Source: a virus
Strand: one strand, 5' to 3'
Length of the DNA stretch: 64,000 nucleotides
IMG/VR virus record: IMGVR_UViG_3300021963_000040
Coordinates: 1 to 64,000 of that record
Shown here: one piece after another, positions 45,857-52,103 of the stretch
Position numbering within the stretch: position 1 is the first letter of the stretch
How the letters are laid out: each line of letters starts with the position of its first letter
The notes under the pieces: model-generated
What the model was told of the DNA's origin: nothing
The model's input: the letters and a program-made list of their open reading frames with translations, nothing else
Database searches by the model: none
Position numbers and translations under genes: made by a program

Positions 45857-45895
45857 ATGCTTAAAAAACATTTACTTTCAAATAGTAGGTTTGAT

Positions 45896-46168
45896 ATGAC
45901 TTTACCAGACGAACGATATCGTGCTGTGGCTTCAGCCAGGGAATTGTTAACAGAAATTGCTAACCCCCGAGGCCAATGGAAGCGTGTACCAAAACTATTG
46001 CGTTTACACGCAATACATTGTTTACGACATTACCCTTCTGACTATGATATGGATCGAGTTTCTGAAAAATCACCTGAGACTTTCCAGAAGAGAATGGAAC
46101 CGTTGACAAGGATGCTTACAGAGTATAAAATAGAGCAAGAGGAAGAACAAAATGACAAAACCGTTTGA
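45896..46168 (+). CDS. BPSL0761-like small protein
   Basis: A 90-aa protein. I start at MTLPDERYRAV (45896), since the in-frame ATG at 45857 lies at the foot of the gp32 terminator. The MT.PDER.RA...A...L.E pattern followed by LRHYPSDYD matches the BPSL0761 family, small proteins of unknown function common in beta- and gammaproteobacteria. It overlaps the uvsX start by 17 bp, and a sigma70-like promoter for uvsX lies within its 3' end. Possible acquisition from a proteobacterial host is an inference. Confidence 0.7.
   Translation: MTLPDERYRAVASARELLTEIANPRGQWKRVPKLLRLHAIHCLRHYPSDYDMDRVSEKSPETFQKRMEPLTRMLTEYKIEQEEEQNDKTV
46103..46131 (+). promoter_or_regulatory. Sigma70-like promoter for uvsX inside the upstream gene
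   Basis: TTGACA, a 17-bp spacer and TAAAAT, located in the 3' coding end of the 45896 gene; GAGGAAGAA serves as RBS for uvsX. Confidence 0.6.
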
Positions 46169-47231
46169 CGTTTCAAAATTTAGAAAGACAATTACTAAGT
46201 CAATCGATGGACTAAGTGTTGGCTTTAATGATCCTACAGATTGGATCAGTACAGGTAACTATGTACTAAACTATCTAGTAAGTGGCGACTTTAATCGCGG
46301 GATTCCACTAGGTAAAGTTACAGTATTTGCAGGAGAGTCTGGCGCAGGTAAAAGTTTTATCTGTTCGGGCAATCTTGTACGTAACGCACAAGAGCAAGGC
46401 ATTTATGTATTTTTAATTGATACAGAAAATGCCCTTGATGAAGATTGGTTAAAGGCTCTAGGCGTTGACACACACGAAAGTAAGATGCTAAAACTTAATA
46501 TGGCTATGATTGACGATGTGGCTAAGCTAATTAGCGATTTTGTTAAGGAATATAGAGCCATCCCAGAGGAGGATAGACCTAAGGTCTTATTCGTACTAGA
46601 CTCTTTGGGAATGTTGCTAACACCAACAGACGTCAATCAGTTCGAGGGCGGCGACCTTAAAGGCGATATGGGTCGTAAGCCTAAGGCGCTTACTGCTTTG
46701 GTTCGTAATTGTGTCAATATGTTCGGTTCGCTGAACATTGGCCTAGTAGCTACAAACCATACCTATGCAAGCCAAGATATGTTTGATCCGGATGATAAAA
46801 TCTCCGGCGGACAAGGTTTTATCTATGCTTCTAGTATTGTTGTTGCTATGCGTAAACTCAAACTCAAAGAGGACGAGGATGGCAACAAAATTTCAGAAGT
46901 TAAAGGTATCCGTGCCGCTTGCAAGATTATGAAGACTCGCTACGCAAAGCCTTTTGAATCAGTGCAGGTCAAGATCCCATATGAAACAGGTATGAATCCA
47001 TACAGCGGACTCGTGGACATGTTTGAAGGCAAAGGCATGCTCAAGAAAGAAGGCAACAGCTTGGTCTATACTACCACAGACGGCGAAGTTATCAAACAAT
47101 TCCGAAAAGCATGGGAACGAAATGATAACGGATCATTGGATAAAGTAATGGCTGATGTTACATCGAACCCATCGTCACTTGATGGCACAGAGCTAAATAT
47201 CACCGATAGCGAATCATCTAATGAGGATTAA
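46152..47231 (+). CDS. uvsX: RecA-like recombinase UvsX
   Basis: A 359-aa strand-exchange ATPase that forms filaments on ssDNA in recombination-dependent replication. The Walker A motif is GESGAGKS (residues 61-68). VFLIDTENALDEDWL holds the catalytic Glu segment; Walker B is VLFVLDSLGML. GDMGRKPKALTALVRN and NIGLVATNH (loop and sensor Gln/His-type motif) match RecA-type recombinases. The C-terminus is acidic and Ser-rich. Length is close to T4 UvsX (391 aa). It is followed closely by a small acidic gene and uvsY, the T4 mediator. Confidence 0.95.
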   Translation: MTKPFDVSKFRKTITKSIDGLSVGFNDPTDWISTGNYVLNYLVSGDFNRGIPLGKVTVFAGESGAGKSFICSGNLVRNAQEQGIYVFLIDTENALDEDWLKALGVDTHESKMLKLNMAMIDDVAKLISDFVKEYRAIPEEDRPKVLFVLDSLGMLLTPTDVNQFEGGDLKGDMGRKPKALTALVRNCVNMFGSLNIGLVATNHTYASQDMFDPDDKISGGQGFIYASSIVVAMRKLKLKEDEDGNKISEVKGIRAACKIMKTRYAKPFESVQVKIPYETGMNPYSGLVDMFEGKGMLKKEGNSLVYTTTDGEVIKQFRKAWERNDNGSLDKVMADVTSNPSSLDGTELNITDSESSNED

Positions 47232-47234
47232 TTT

Positions 47235-47507
47235 ATGCAAGAGGATGCAGAATTTCTAGCAACAATATGGCAAAGTTTAAAGCCATACATTCCAAAAAAA
47301 GAAACACTTGAGGCCGCAAATGTATTTTTGCGTACATTAGAAGACTATGCCAACGTCGACGAAGTTATAGACGACTTACGTGGACACGACGGTACGTTAG
47401 ATGCGGCCATTAACGATATCTACGGTAAGCCCGAAGAAATCGAAAGTGATGATTATGAGGAAGAAGATCTAGATTTTGACGGCGATTACGACTACGATGA
47501 AGAGTAA
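47235..47507 (+). CDS. Small acidic protein between uvsX and uvsY
   Basis: A 90-aa protein. The first 65 residues are helical (TIWQSLKPYIPKKETLEAAN, LEDYANVDEVIDDL). The C-terminal 25 residues are almost all Asp/Glu/Tyr. It starts 3 bp after uvsX and ends 3 bp before uvsY. The acidic tail resembles DNA-mimic or SSB-tail sequences, so a recombination accessory role is possible, but this is an inference from context. Confidence 0.75.
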   Translation: MQEDAEFLATIWQSLKPYIPKKETLEAANVFLRTLEDYANVDEVIDDLRGHDGTLDAAINDIYGKPEEIESDDYEEEDLDFDGDYDYDEE

Positions 47508-47510
47508 TTA

Positions 47511-47972
47511 ATGTCTACATGGTTCTATAAAGTCACACAGGATCTAACTGAGCTACCTAATTGTATCGTTTGGTACGAAGCTCAGTTAGACGAGGCAAGA
47601 AAAGAAATCAAATTAAAAGGAAACCTAGAACAACACAGCCGTGAGCTTCCAGGAACTTTTGAATATAGATTTAATCAACTACAAGAAATTGAAGCAATAT
47701 TAGAACATCTGAACATTGACTTACGTAAGTTAAGATCAGAAAAATTTAAGAGATTTATAGAGCACTACAATCGCGCTCTAACTTCTCGAGATGCTGAAAA
47801 GTATGTCGACGGAGAAGCCGAAGTAGTCAGCCTAAGTAAACTCATTAACGAGTTTAGTCTTTTACGTAACAAGTATTTGGGGCTAATCAAAGCACTTGAT
47901 ACTAAACAATGGCAAGTTACAAATATTGTTAAACTACGTGTTGCTGGTATGGATGATGCTAATTTAGGTTAA
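47511..47972 (+). CDS. uvsY: Recombination mediator UvsY-like
   Basis: A 153-aa helical, basic protein, close in length to T4 UvsY (137 aa). UvsY loads UvsX onto gp32-coated ssDNA. The pattern EYRFNQLQEIEAILEHLNID, basic LRKLRSEKFKRFIEHYN and C-terminal ALDTKQWQVTNIVKLRVAG fits cyanophage-type UvsY (…L…R.FQIKN…W…F..G). It lies in the recombination operon after UvsX. The family is divergent, so confidence is moderate. Its stop overlaps the convergent 35-aa minus-strand gene. Confidence 0.75.
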   Translation: MSTWFYKVTQDLTELPNCIVWYEAQLDEARKEIKLKGNLEQHSRELPGTFEYRFNQLQEIEAILEHLNIDLRKLRSEKFKRFIEHYNRALTSRDAEKYVDGEAEVVSLSKLINEFSLLRNKYLGLIKALDTKQWQVTNIVKLRVAGMDDANLG

Positions 47973-48076
47973 TTATAGATTGCTTTAGCTTGAGCAACTT
48001 TACCTGAACGAGCTAGGGCCGCGGCAGTTCTTGCGGTAATAAATGCTTCGAGTATTGCTTTTAGATATTTTTTCAT
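47969..48076 (-). CDS. 35-aa small helical peptide
   Basis: A 35-aa basic, Ala-rich amphipathic peptide beginning MKKYLKAILEAFITARTA. It has a strong RBS (AAAGGAC, 5 nt before the ATG), and its start overlaps the upstream stop as ATGA. The end overlaps the uvsY stop on the other strand. Small Ala/Arg/Lys peptides of this kind occur in many aquatic phages and bacteria with no known role. Translation is supported by the RBS and coupling rather than homology. Confidence 0.65.
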   Translation of the reverse strand: MKKYLKAILEAFITARTAAALARSGKVAQAKAIYN

Positions 48077-48228
48077 AGTTGTCCTTTCATTTTTTGATCA
48101 TATTCTCTTTGCCAGTATTCTACATCTCCTGGACTTGTTGGGTTTTTTGATTTGATATATTCCTCTAAACGTGATTGATAGTCTTGCTTAGGAAACATTT
48201 CAGATAGTCTTTCTAACAATTTAATCAT
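48073..48228 (-). CDS. 51-aa small protein (LLERLSEMFP / SKNPTSPGDVE type)
   Basis: A 51-aa protein starting MIKLLERLSEMFPKQDYQS, then YIKSKNPTSPGDVEYWQREYD. AAGGA lies 8 nt before the ATG, and a minus-strand TATAAATA late box lies upstream. Its stop overlaps the next small gene (ATGA). The E.YI..KNP.SP.DVE.W.RE.D pattern resembles small proteins I associate with proteobacterial genomes; function unknown. With the 35-aa gene it forms a two-gene late operon opposed to uvsY. Confidence 0.75.
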   Translation of the reverse strand: MIKLLERLSEMFPKQDYQSRLEEYIKSKNPTSPGDVEYWQREYDQKMKGQL

Positions 48229-48258
48229 TATGGTTTTCCTTATTATGGTTACTACTGA

Positions 48259-48266
48259 TATTTATA
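48259..48266 (-). promoter_or_regulatory. Exact T4 late promoter, minus strand
   Basis: TATAAATA on the minus strand, 30 bp before the 51-aa gene. It is divergent from the plus-strand TATAAATA at 48293-48300; the two boxes are 26 bp apart. Confidence 0.85.
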
Positions 48267-48292
48267 TTGCATAGCAACATATTTTAACCCTA

Positions 48293-48300
48293 TATAAATA
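48293..48300 (+). promoter_or_regulatory. Exact T4 late promoter, plus strand (leaderless gene)
   Basis: TATAAATA ends 5 nt before the ATG at 48306. No RBS is present, so the message is probably leaderless. Confidence 0.8.
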
Positions 48301-48305
48301 AAGAT

Positions 48306-48554
48306 ATGAGTACTATATTTCCACCGAACATACAAGAAATTTTAGATCTACTAGAAGATGACCGTACTAGGACCAGTAGATTGTTTAGAGATTTGGCATA
48401 TAGAATTAAATTAGAACACGACACTGATAAAAGACGAAAGTTAGCAGAAGAAGTAGCATCATTATGCCAATCAAAATATCCTAGATTTGGCCGTTATAAT
48501 TTCATGATACAATGCGGCCTTGCTAGTGCAAGAGAAGCAGATAAAGACTTTTAA
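48306..48554 (+). CDS. Hypothetical small late protein
   Basis: An 82-aa charged helical protein (NIQEILDLLEDDRTRTSRLF, AYRIKLEHDTDKRRKLAEEV). No motif is recognised. An exact late promoter lies immediately upstream, no Shine-Dalgarno is seen, and a strong terminator follows, so it is a single-gene late unit. Confidence 0.75.
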   Translation: MSTIFPPNIQEILDLLEDDRTRTSRLFRDLAYRIKLEHDTDKRRKLAEEVASLCQSKYPRFGRYNFMIQCGLASAREADKDF

Positions 48555-48576
48555 AACCAAAGTATTACTTTTTACT

Positions 48577-48600
48577 AACCCTACAGACTGTAGGGTTTTT
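48577..48600 (+). terminator. Rho-independent terminator
   Basis: A 9-bp stem AACCCTACA/TGTAGGGTT with a 3-nt loop (GAC) and T-rich tail. It separates the late gene at 48306 from the accessory cluster downstream. Confidence 0.92.
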
Positions 48601-48601
48601 C

Positions 48602-48630
48602 TTGACTAAAAAATCGTTTGGCTTTACAAT
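48602..48630 (+). promoter_or_regulatory. Sigma70-like promoter of the accessory cluster
   Basis: TTGACT, a 17-bp spacer and TACAAT, placed directly after the terminator and 30 bp before the 40-aa gene. Confidence 0.85.
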
Positions 48631-48660
48631 ACACAAATCATGCACCAACAGGAGATCTTA

Positions 48661-48783
48661 TGCGTTTTGTAACTGACCGAATTCGTGTATTCCTGTTTGG
48701 AATTTGCATCAGCGTGATGGGACTGTTTAGCCCAAACAAAGCCCTACGAACTGCCCACGAAGTGCTAGATCGTCGTGGTTGAC
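48661..48783 (+). CDS. 40-aa small protein
   Basis: A 40-aa basic protein beginning MRFVTDRIRVFLFGICISVM with a short hydrophobic stretch (residues 10-23) that could be a membrane or amphipathic helix. The end, AHEVLDRRG, is polar. AGGAGATCT is a good RBS, and a consensus-like promoter precedes it, which supports real expression despite its size. The next promoter's -35 box overlaps its stop codon. Confidence 0.65.
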
Positions 48784-48807
48784 CAATAAATCCAATTCTG
48801 TTATAGT
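48779..48807 (+). promoter_or_regulatory. Sigma70-like promoter
   Basis: TTGACC, a 17-bp spacer and TATAGT, overlapping the stop of the 40-aa gene and driving the gene at 48833. Confidence 0.7.
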
Positions 48808-48832
48808 AGTTGAAACTAACAAGGAGTTAATA

Positions 48833-49231
48833 ATGGGTCTCGATATGTACGCATTTGCAGTCAAACCTGAAGATGCTATTGACGCTACTACACTTAAAGA
48901 TCGCGATGAACGTTCGGGCGATTTTGAAGAACTTTTTTATTGGCGCAAACATCATGACCTTCATGGCTGGATGGAAGAACTTTGGATTACTAAAACAGGC
49001 GGAAATCCTGCAGGTGAAACCTTTAACTGCCGGCCTGTACGTCTAGATGAAGATGACTTGTTTGAACTAGAACAAGACGTACGGCGCAAAGCATTACCCG
49101 AAACTACTGGTTTCTTTTTTGGTAATAACCCCCAAGATGCAGAATCTATTGAACGTGATTTGGAATTCATTGCTAAAGCACGTACAGCTATTAGCGAAGG
49201 CTATTTGGTCTACTATGATAGTTGGTGGTAA
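48833..49231 (+). CDS. MGLDMYA-type conserved phage/bacterial protein
   Basis: A 132-aa acidic protein. The ATG at 48833 follows AAGGAG; a longer in-frame reading from 48779 would run through the promoter. The N-terminus MGLDMYAFAVK, the FYWRKHHDLHGWMEELW block, ETTGFFFGNN and the C-terminal VYYDSWW form a pattern I have seen in phage and bacterial hypothetical proteins; no function is known to me. Conserved His and Trp residues in the HGWME block could be functional. It is the first larger gene of the early accessory cluster. Confidence 0.78.
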   Translation: MGLDMYAFAVKPEDAIDATTLKDRDERSGDFEELFYWRKHHDLHGWMEELWITKTGGNPAGETFNCRPVRLDEDDLFELEQDVRRKALPETTGFFFGNNPQDAESIERDLEFIAKARTAISEGYLVYYDSWW

Positions 49232-49247
49232 ATGGATAACTGCCTGC

Positions 49248-49276
49248 TTGACAAAATAAGCAGGCGGTGCTATACT
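49248..49276 (+). promoter_or_regulatory. Sigma70-like promoter
   Basis: TTGACA, a 17-bp spacer and TATACT, in the gap before the 51-aa gene. GCCTGCTTG and CAAAATAAGCAGGC around the -35 also form an inverted repeat (GCCTGCTT/AAGCAGGC) that could be an operator or weak hairpin. Confidence 0.85.
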
Positions 49277-49305
49277 ATGATTACTAAATTTGTGAAAGGA
49301 ACACT

Positions 49306-49461
49306 ATGTTCGAATCATTAGAAGTGCGAAACGTTAAAAACGGTGTTATTGTTACCTTGACTGACAATGACGGAGGTACAAGCGAATATGTCTTTGACAC
49401 TACTCGCAAGGCCTTGCGATTCATTAAACAGATCATCGAAGGCAACAAGGCCCCAGAATGA
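49306..49461 (+). CDS. 51-aa hypothetical protein
   Basis: A 51-aa protein beginning MFESLEVRNVKNGVIVTLTD, with beta-type first half and a basic helix (TTRKALRFIKQIIEG) at the end. RBS AAAGGAAC precedes the ATG. Its stop overlaps the next start by ATGA, so it is translated as part of a coupled trio. No family recognised. Confidence 0.7.
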   Translation: MFESLEVRNVKNGVIVTLTDNDGGTSEYVFDTTRKALRFIKQIIEGNKAPE

Positions 49462-49826
49462 AACTACTAGCAGTTATTCAAGCCGCAGATGGCAGAGTGT
49501 CAGGTGGCGATCCTTATCTGTGGGAGTGCTATGGTCCAAATGCACACTTTATGGAGTTTAGGGACGACCAGGGACAAGGATATTCGCATTGTGTCTTTGA
49601 CACTAAAACATACGATGTCTACGAAATTCATGCAGAAGTACCCCATAAAGATATTGCTTATCGTTGGGTACATCCTAAGTTTCTTAATAAGATGCTTGCA
49701 GAAGCCAAACGTCGACGAGTTGATCCTGATCTAGCATGGGACGAAGTAGTGTACAACAAAGTTGACGACTATTTTGTTATGTTGCAACACGTTAAAAATA
49801 TTGGTGTCACAAAGGAGGTAGTATGA
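49458..49826 (+). CDS. Hypothetical protein of the accessory cluster
   Basis: A 122-aa soluble protein (start by ATGA overlap). It has several aromatic and His residues (CYGPNAHFMEFRDD, YRWVHPKFLNKMLAEAKRRR). No catalytic motif is recognised. It is coupled at both ends, which implies co-regulation with the two very small neighbours. Confidence 0.75.
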   Translation: MKLLAVIQAADGRVSGGDPYLWECYGPNAHFMEFRDDQGQGYSHCVFDTKTYDVYEIHAEVPHKDIAYRWVHPKFLNKMLAEAKRRRVDPDLAWDEVVYNKVDDYFVMLQHVKNIGVTKEVV

Positions 49827-49969
49827 CTCAAGTAGAACTTCATGCATCAACTGAATCTAAACTAGCAGAAAAAGTTGACAGTTATACAAAGGATTATCCC
49901 GGGTGTAACTTTAAAATTTATTACTGTACTTCTCGTAAACTTTGGCGTGCCAGCGCCGTAAGGATTTAA
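49823..49969 (+). CDS. 48-aa hypothetical protein
   Basis: A 48-aa protein starting by ATGA overlap, with AAAGGAGG directly upstream, the strongest Shine-Dalgarno of this cluster. The sequence is mixed charged (TESKLAEKVDSYTKDYPGC) with two Cys residues. No family recognised; coding is supported by the RBS and coupling. Confidence 0.65.
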   Translation: MTQVELHASTESKLAEKVDSYTKDYPGCNFKIYYCTSRKLWRASAVRI

Positions 49970-49981
49970 TAAGGATTTAAA

Positions 49982-50170
49982 ATGAAATATCTTCTTATTG
50001 CACTATTTGTAATCTTTCTTTTTATCATTGGCCCATGTGCTACTATTTGGGCACTGAACACTTTGTTTCCGTCCTTGGCTATTCCACTTAACATTGAAAC
50101 CTGGGTAGCGGTTGTAGTCCTTTGGGCACCTCTAGGCGGAACGGGTATTTTTGGTTCTTCTAAGAAGTAA
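49982..50170 (+). CDS. Small membrane protein
   Basis: A 62-aa protein with two predicted transmembrane segments (residues about 4-28 and 40-58): LLIALFVIFLFIIG and WVAVVVLWAPLG. It ends in a Lys-rich tail, and RBS AAGGAT precedes the ATG. Small two-span proteins in phage early regions often act on the host envelope, but nothing here identifies a lysis or exclusion role. Confidence 0.75.
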   Translation: MKYLLIALFVIFLFIIGPCATIWALNTLFPSLAIPLNIETWVAVVVLWAPLGGTGIFGSSKK

Positions 50171-50175
50171 ATATT

Positions 50176-50415
50176 ATGATGCAAATTAACGAATTCACTC
50201 AATTCAATAAATTGGCCAAAGGCATCCACGAGGATTTACAAGCCGAGTTCAGGCAGTCTTGGATCGAAGACTTACAGTCAGTTTACGATGCAGACACATC
50301 AGGCCCTCTGATCAATGGTGCTAATTCCATTCTCAAATATTACGGATCTAAACTTCGTGTAAAGGACGTAGGCTGGGACGAAGCAACTAGTTCGTTAGTT
50401 TGGGAGATGAAATAA
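50176..50415 (+). CDS. Hypothetical small protein
   Basis: A 79-aa acidic soluble protein. The start could be the first or second of two adjacent ATGs (50176 or 50179); no clear RBS discriminates. It contains IHEDLQAEFRQSWIEDLQ and ends VGWDEATSSLVWEMK. Its stop overlaps the next start by one base. No family recognised. Confidence 0.7.
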   Translation: MMQINEFTQFNKLAKGIHEDLQAEFRQSWIEDLQSVYDADTSGPLINGANSILKYYGSKLRVKDVGWDEATSSLVWEMK

Positions 50416-50750
50416 TGGAATTTGATTTTGTAACATTATTGGTGGGGGTTGGTATTGGATTGGCTATTGCGCTCCATATTGGAATGTCTATCCTAACTAC
50501 CCTTGCTAAAAGACTTGAAGAAATTCACAAGCAAAGAAACTCACCTGAAATGATAAACGGCAAAAGTGTAGTAGAAGCAACTATTACAGAAGAAAAAGGC
50601 GTTTACTATATGTGGGGTAAAAATAACGACTTTTTAGCCCAAGGCAAAACTCTTCAAGAGTTACATGCTCATTTAGAAGCCCGATTTAAAGATAGCGTTT
50701 TTAGGGTAGAAAAAATCCCTGACGAGCTTAAATCCTCGCTTAAATCCTAA
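50415..50750 (+). CDS. Single-span membrane protein
   Basis: A 111-aa protein. The ATG at 50415 gives a TAATG junction with the upstream gene and is preferred to 50400. Residues about 5-28 (VTLLVGVGIGLAIALHIGMS) form a transmembrane segment, followed by a basic segment and a soluble domain with VVEATITEEKGVYYMWGKNN. Such a topology would place the soluble domain on the cytoplasmic side if positive-inside holds. Function unknown. A terminator follows. Confidence 0.75.
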   Translation: MEFDFVTLLVGVGIGLAIALHIGMSILTTLAKRLEEIHKQRNSPEMINGKSVVEATITEEKGVYYMWGKNNDFLAQGKTLQELHAHLEARFKDSVFRVEKIPDELKSSLKS

Positions 50751-50782
50751 AAGTAATACTTTTGTTGTATAAAAACAACACT

Positions 50783-50810
50783 AAAAACCCTTGTTTTTCA
50801 AGGGTTTTTC
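50783..50810 (+). terminator. Rho-independent terminator ending the accessory cluster
   Basis: An 11-bp stem AAAAACCCTTG/CAAGGGTTTTT with a T5 loop and T-rich tail. A smaller hairpin TGTTGT/ACAACA lies just upstream (50763-50780). Confidence 0.92.
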
Positions 50811-50816
50811 TTTCGG

Positions 50817-50845
50817 TTGACGGAAAATTCGTATTTTGCTATAAT
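50817..50845 (+). promoter_or_regulatory. Sigma70-like promoter P1 of a tandem pair
   Basis: TTGACG, a 17-bp spacer and TATAAT. The spacer and downstream bases (ATTTTGCTATAATACTTGTATTG) are nearly repeated in P2, 91 bp downstream. Confidence 0.85.
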
Positions 50846-50882
50846 ACTTGTATTGCGAAATTAGAAGTTAGCCAGTAAAAGA

Positions 50883-50900
50883 TGTTGCAAAAAAGCAACA
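50883..50900. repeat. Small hairpin between tandem promoters
   Basis: TGTTGC and GCAACA form a 6-bp stem with an A6 loop between P1 and P2. It resembles the TGTTGT/ACAACA hairpin at 50763-50780, which suggests a duplicated unit. Confidence 0.5.
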
Positions 50901-50907
50901 CAGCTAG

Positions 50908-50936
50908 TTGACACAAAATTCCAATTTTGCTATAAT
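50908..50936 (+). promoter_or_regulatory. Sigma70-like promoter P2 of a tandem pair
   Basis: TTGACA, a 17-bp spacer and TATAAT, about 30 bp before the ATPase RBS. Confidence 0.9.
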
Positions 50937-50974
50937 ACTTGTATTGTAAACAAATCCACTGCAAAGGACACAAA

Positions 50975-51994
50975 ATGGCTTCAGTAACAATTATCAAAGG
51001 TGTGTACGGTAAAAAAGAAGTAGTTAACACTACTTTCCCCCTTGTTAAACAACTTGCCTTTTTGCCCGACGGGCAAGGCTATGTTACTGTTGACGGTACT
51101 GCCGTAGACGGTTACCCCGATCGCCAACTTCGTATTAAAGTTGACAGCATTGCTGACTATACTATTGCAGGTGTAGAAGCTCAAGTTGGCAAGGCAGAAA
51201 CTGCTCCTGCTATCGAAGAGACAGACGAAGAAGTTATGACTCGTTTGCGTGAGCGTTTTAGCATCCTTGATGAGATGACCCAAGCAAGTGTGGACGGTGT
51301 CGTTCGTGCTATGATTGTGTCTGGCCCTCCCGGAGTTGGTAAGAGCTACGGTGTTGAACGTGTTCTTGAACAGAACTCGTTCTTTGACAAATTGGGTGAG
51401 CGTCCCGCTCGTTTCGAAGTTGTTAAAGGTGCGATGTCGGCTATTGGCTTGTATTGCAAACTGTTCAGCTTCGCTGACGCAGGTAACGTTCTTGTGTTTG
51501 ACGACTGTGACAGTATCTTGCTTGACGACCTGTCGCTGAACATTCTTAAGGCCGCACTTGACAGCGGTAGCAAACGTACTATCAGCTGGAACACTGACAG
51601 CTCTATGTTGCGTCGCGAGGGCGTGCCAGATCGTTTCGAGTTCAAAGGCTCTGTGATCTTTATTACCAACATCAAGTTTGAACACGTTCGTAGCCAAAAG
51701 CTCAAGGATCACTTGGACGCTCTTGAAAGCCGTTGCCACTACCTGGACCTGACTATGGACACGGTGCGTGACAAAATGCTTCGCATCAAGCAGATCATTC
51801 AAGACGGTATGCTTGACAAGTATGATTTTGAAGACGCTCAGAAAGAAGCTATTGTTAACTGGGTGTGGGAAAAGAAAGATCAATTGCGCGAGATTAGCTT
51901 GCGTACTGTTTTGAAGGTTGCTGACTTGGCTAAGATGAAGCCTATGGGTTGGGAGCGTTTGGCAGAAACTACCGTAATTAAGCGTCATGCTTAA
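50975..51994 (+). CDS. AAA-family ATPase
   Basis: A 339-aa protein. The ATG at 50975 follows AAAGGAC; an in-frame codon at 50939 lies at the transcription start and is unlikely. The N-terminal 90 residues form a beta-rich domain. The ATPase core has Walker A SGPPGVGKS (116-124), Walker B VLVFDDCDS and sensor-1-like VIFITN. DALESRCHYLDLT could carry an arginine finger. Such AAA proteins remodel protein complexes; the substrate is unknown. Leu and Arg codon choice (TTG, CTT, CTG, CGT) differs from the TTA/CTA-rich neighbours. Tandem strong promoters and a terminator isolate it as one unit. Confidence 0.88.
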   Translation: MASVTIIKGVYGKKEVVNTTFPLVKQLAFLPDGQGYVTVDGTAVDGYPDRQLRIKVDSIADYTIAGVEAQVGKAETAPAIEETDEEVMTRLRERFSILDEMTQASVDGVVRAMIVSGPPGVGKSYGVERVLEQNSFFDKLGERPARFEVVKGAMSAIGLYCKLFSFADAGNVLVFDDCDSILLDDLSLNILKAALDSGSKRTISWNTDSSMLRREGVPDRFEFKGSVIFITNIKFEHVRSQKLKDHLDALESRCHYLDLTMDTVRDKMLRIKQIIQDGMLDKYDFEDAQKEAIVNWVWEKKDQLREISLRTVLKVADLAKMKPMGWERLAETTVIKRHA

Positions 51995-52018
51995 TTAAAC
52001 TTTGCAGTGGTAGTGTTT

Positions 52019-52044
52019 AGAGCCCTTCGGGGCTCTTTTTTTTT
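52019..52044 (+). terminator. Rho-independent terminator after the AAA ATPase
   Basis: A 7-bp stem AGAGCCC/GGGCTCT with a TTCG loop is followed by eight T residues. Confidence 0.95.
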
Positions 52045-52067
52045 GGAGGAATTTGGTGAAGTAAAAC

Positions 52068-52096
52068 TTGGTTATTTATGATAACTAATATATACT
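52068..52096 (+). promoter_or_regulatory. Weak sigma70-like promoter (leaderless uvsW)
   Basis: TTGGTT, a 17-bp spacer and TATACT. The -10 box ends 7 nt before the uvsW ATG, and no RBS is present. Confidence 0.5.
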
Positions 52097-52103
52097 ACAC
52101 TAT

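Noticed and set aside
49982-50750. Holin/lysis function for the two small membrane proteins
   Set aside because: Membrane spans alone are not evidence; no endolysin or spanin gene is adjacent and the genes lie in an early-type cluster.
50981-51988. 335-codon minus-strand open frame antisense to the AAA ATPase
   Set aside because: The plus strand carries Walker A and B motifs, tandem promoters and a terminator. The antisense frame is a by-product of codon use and lacks motifs.
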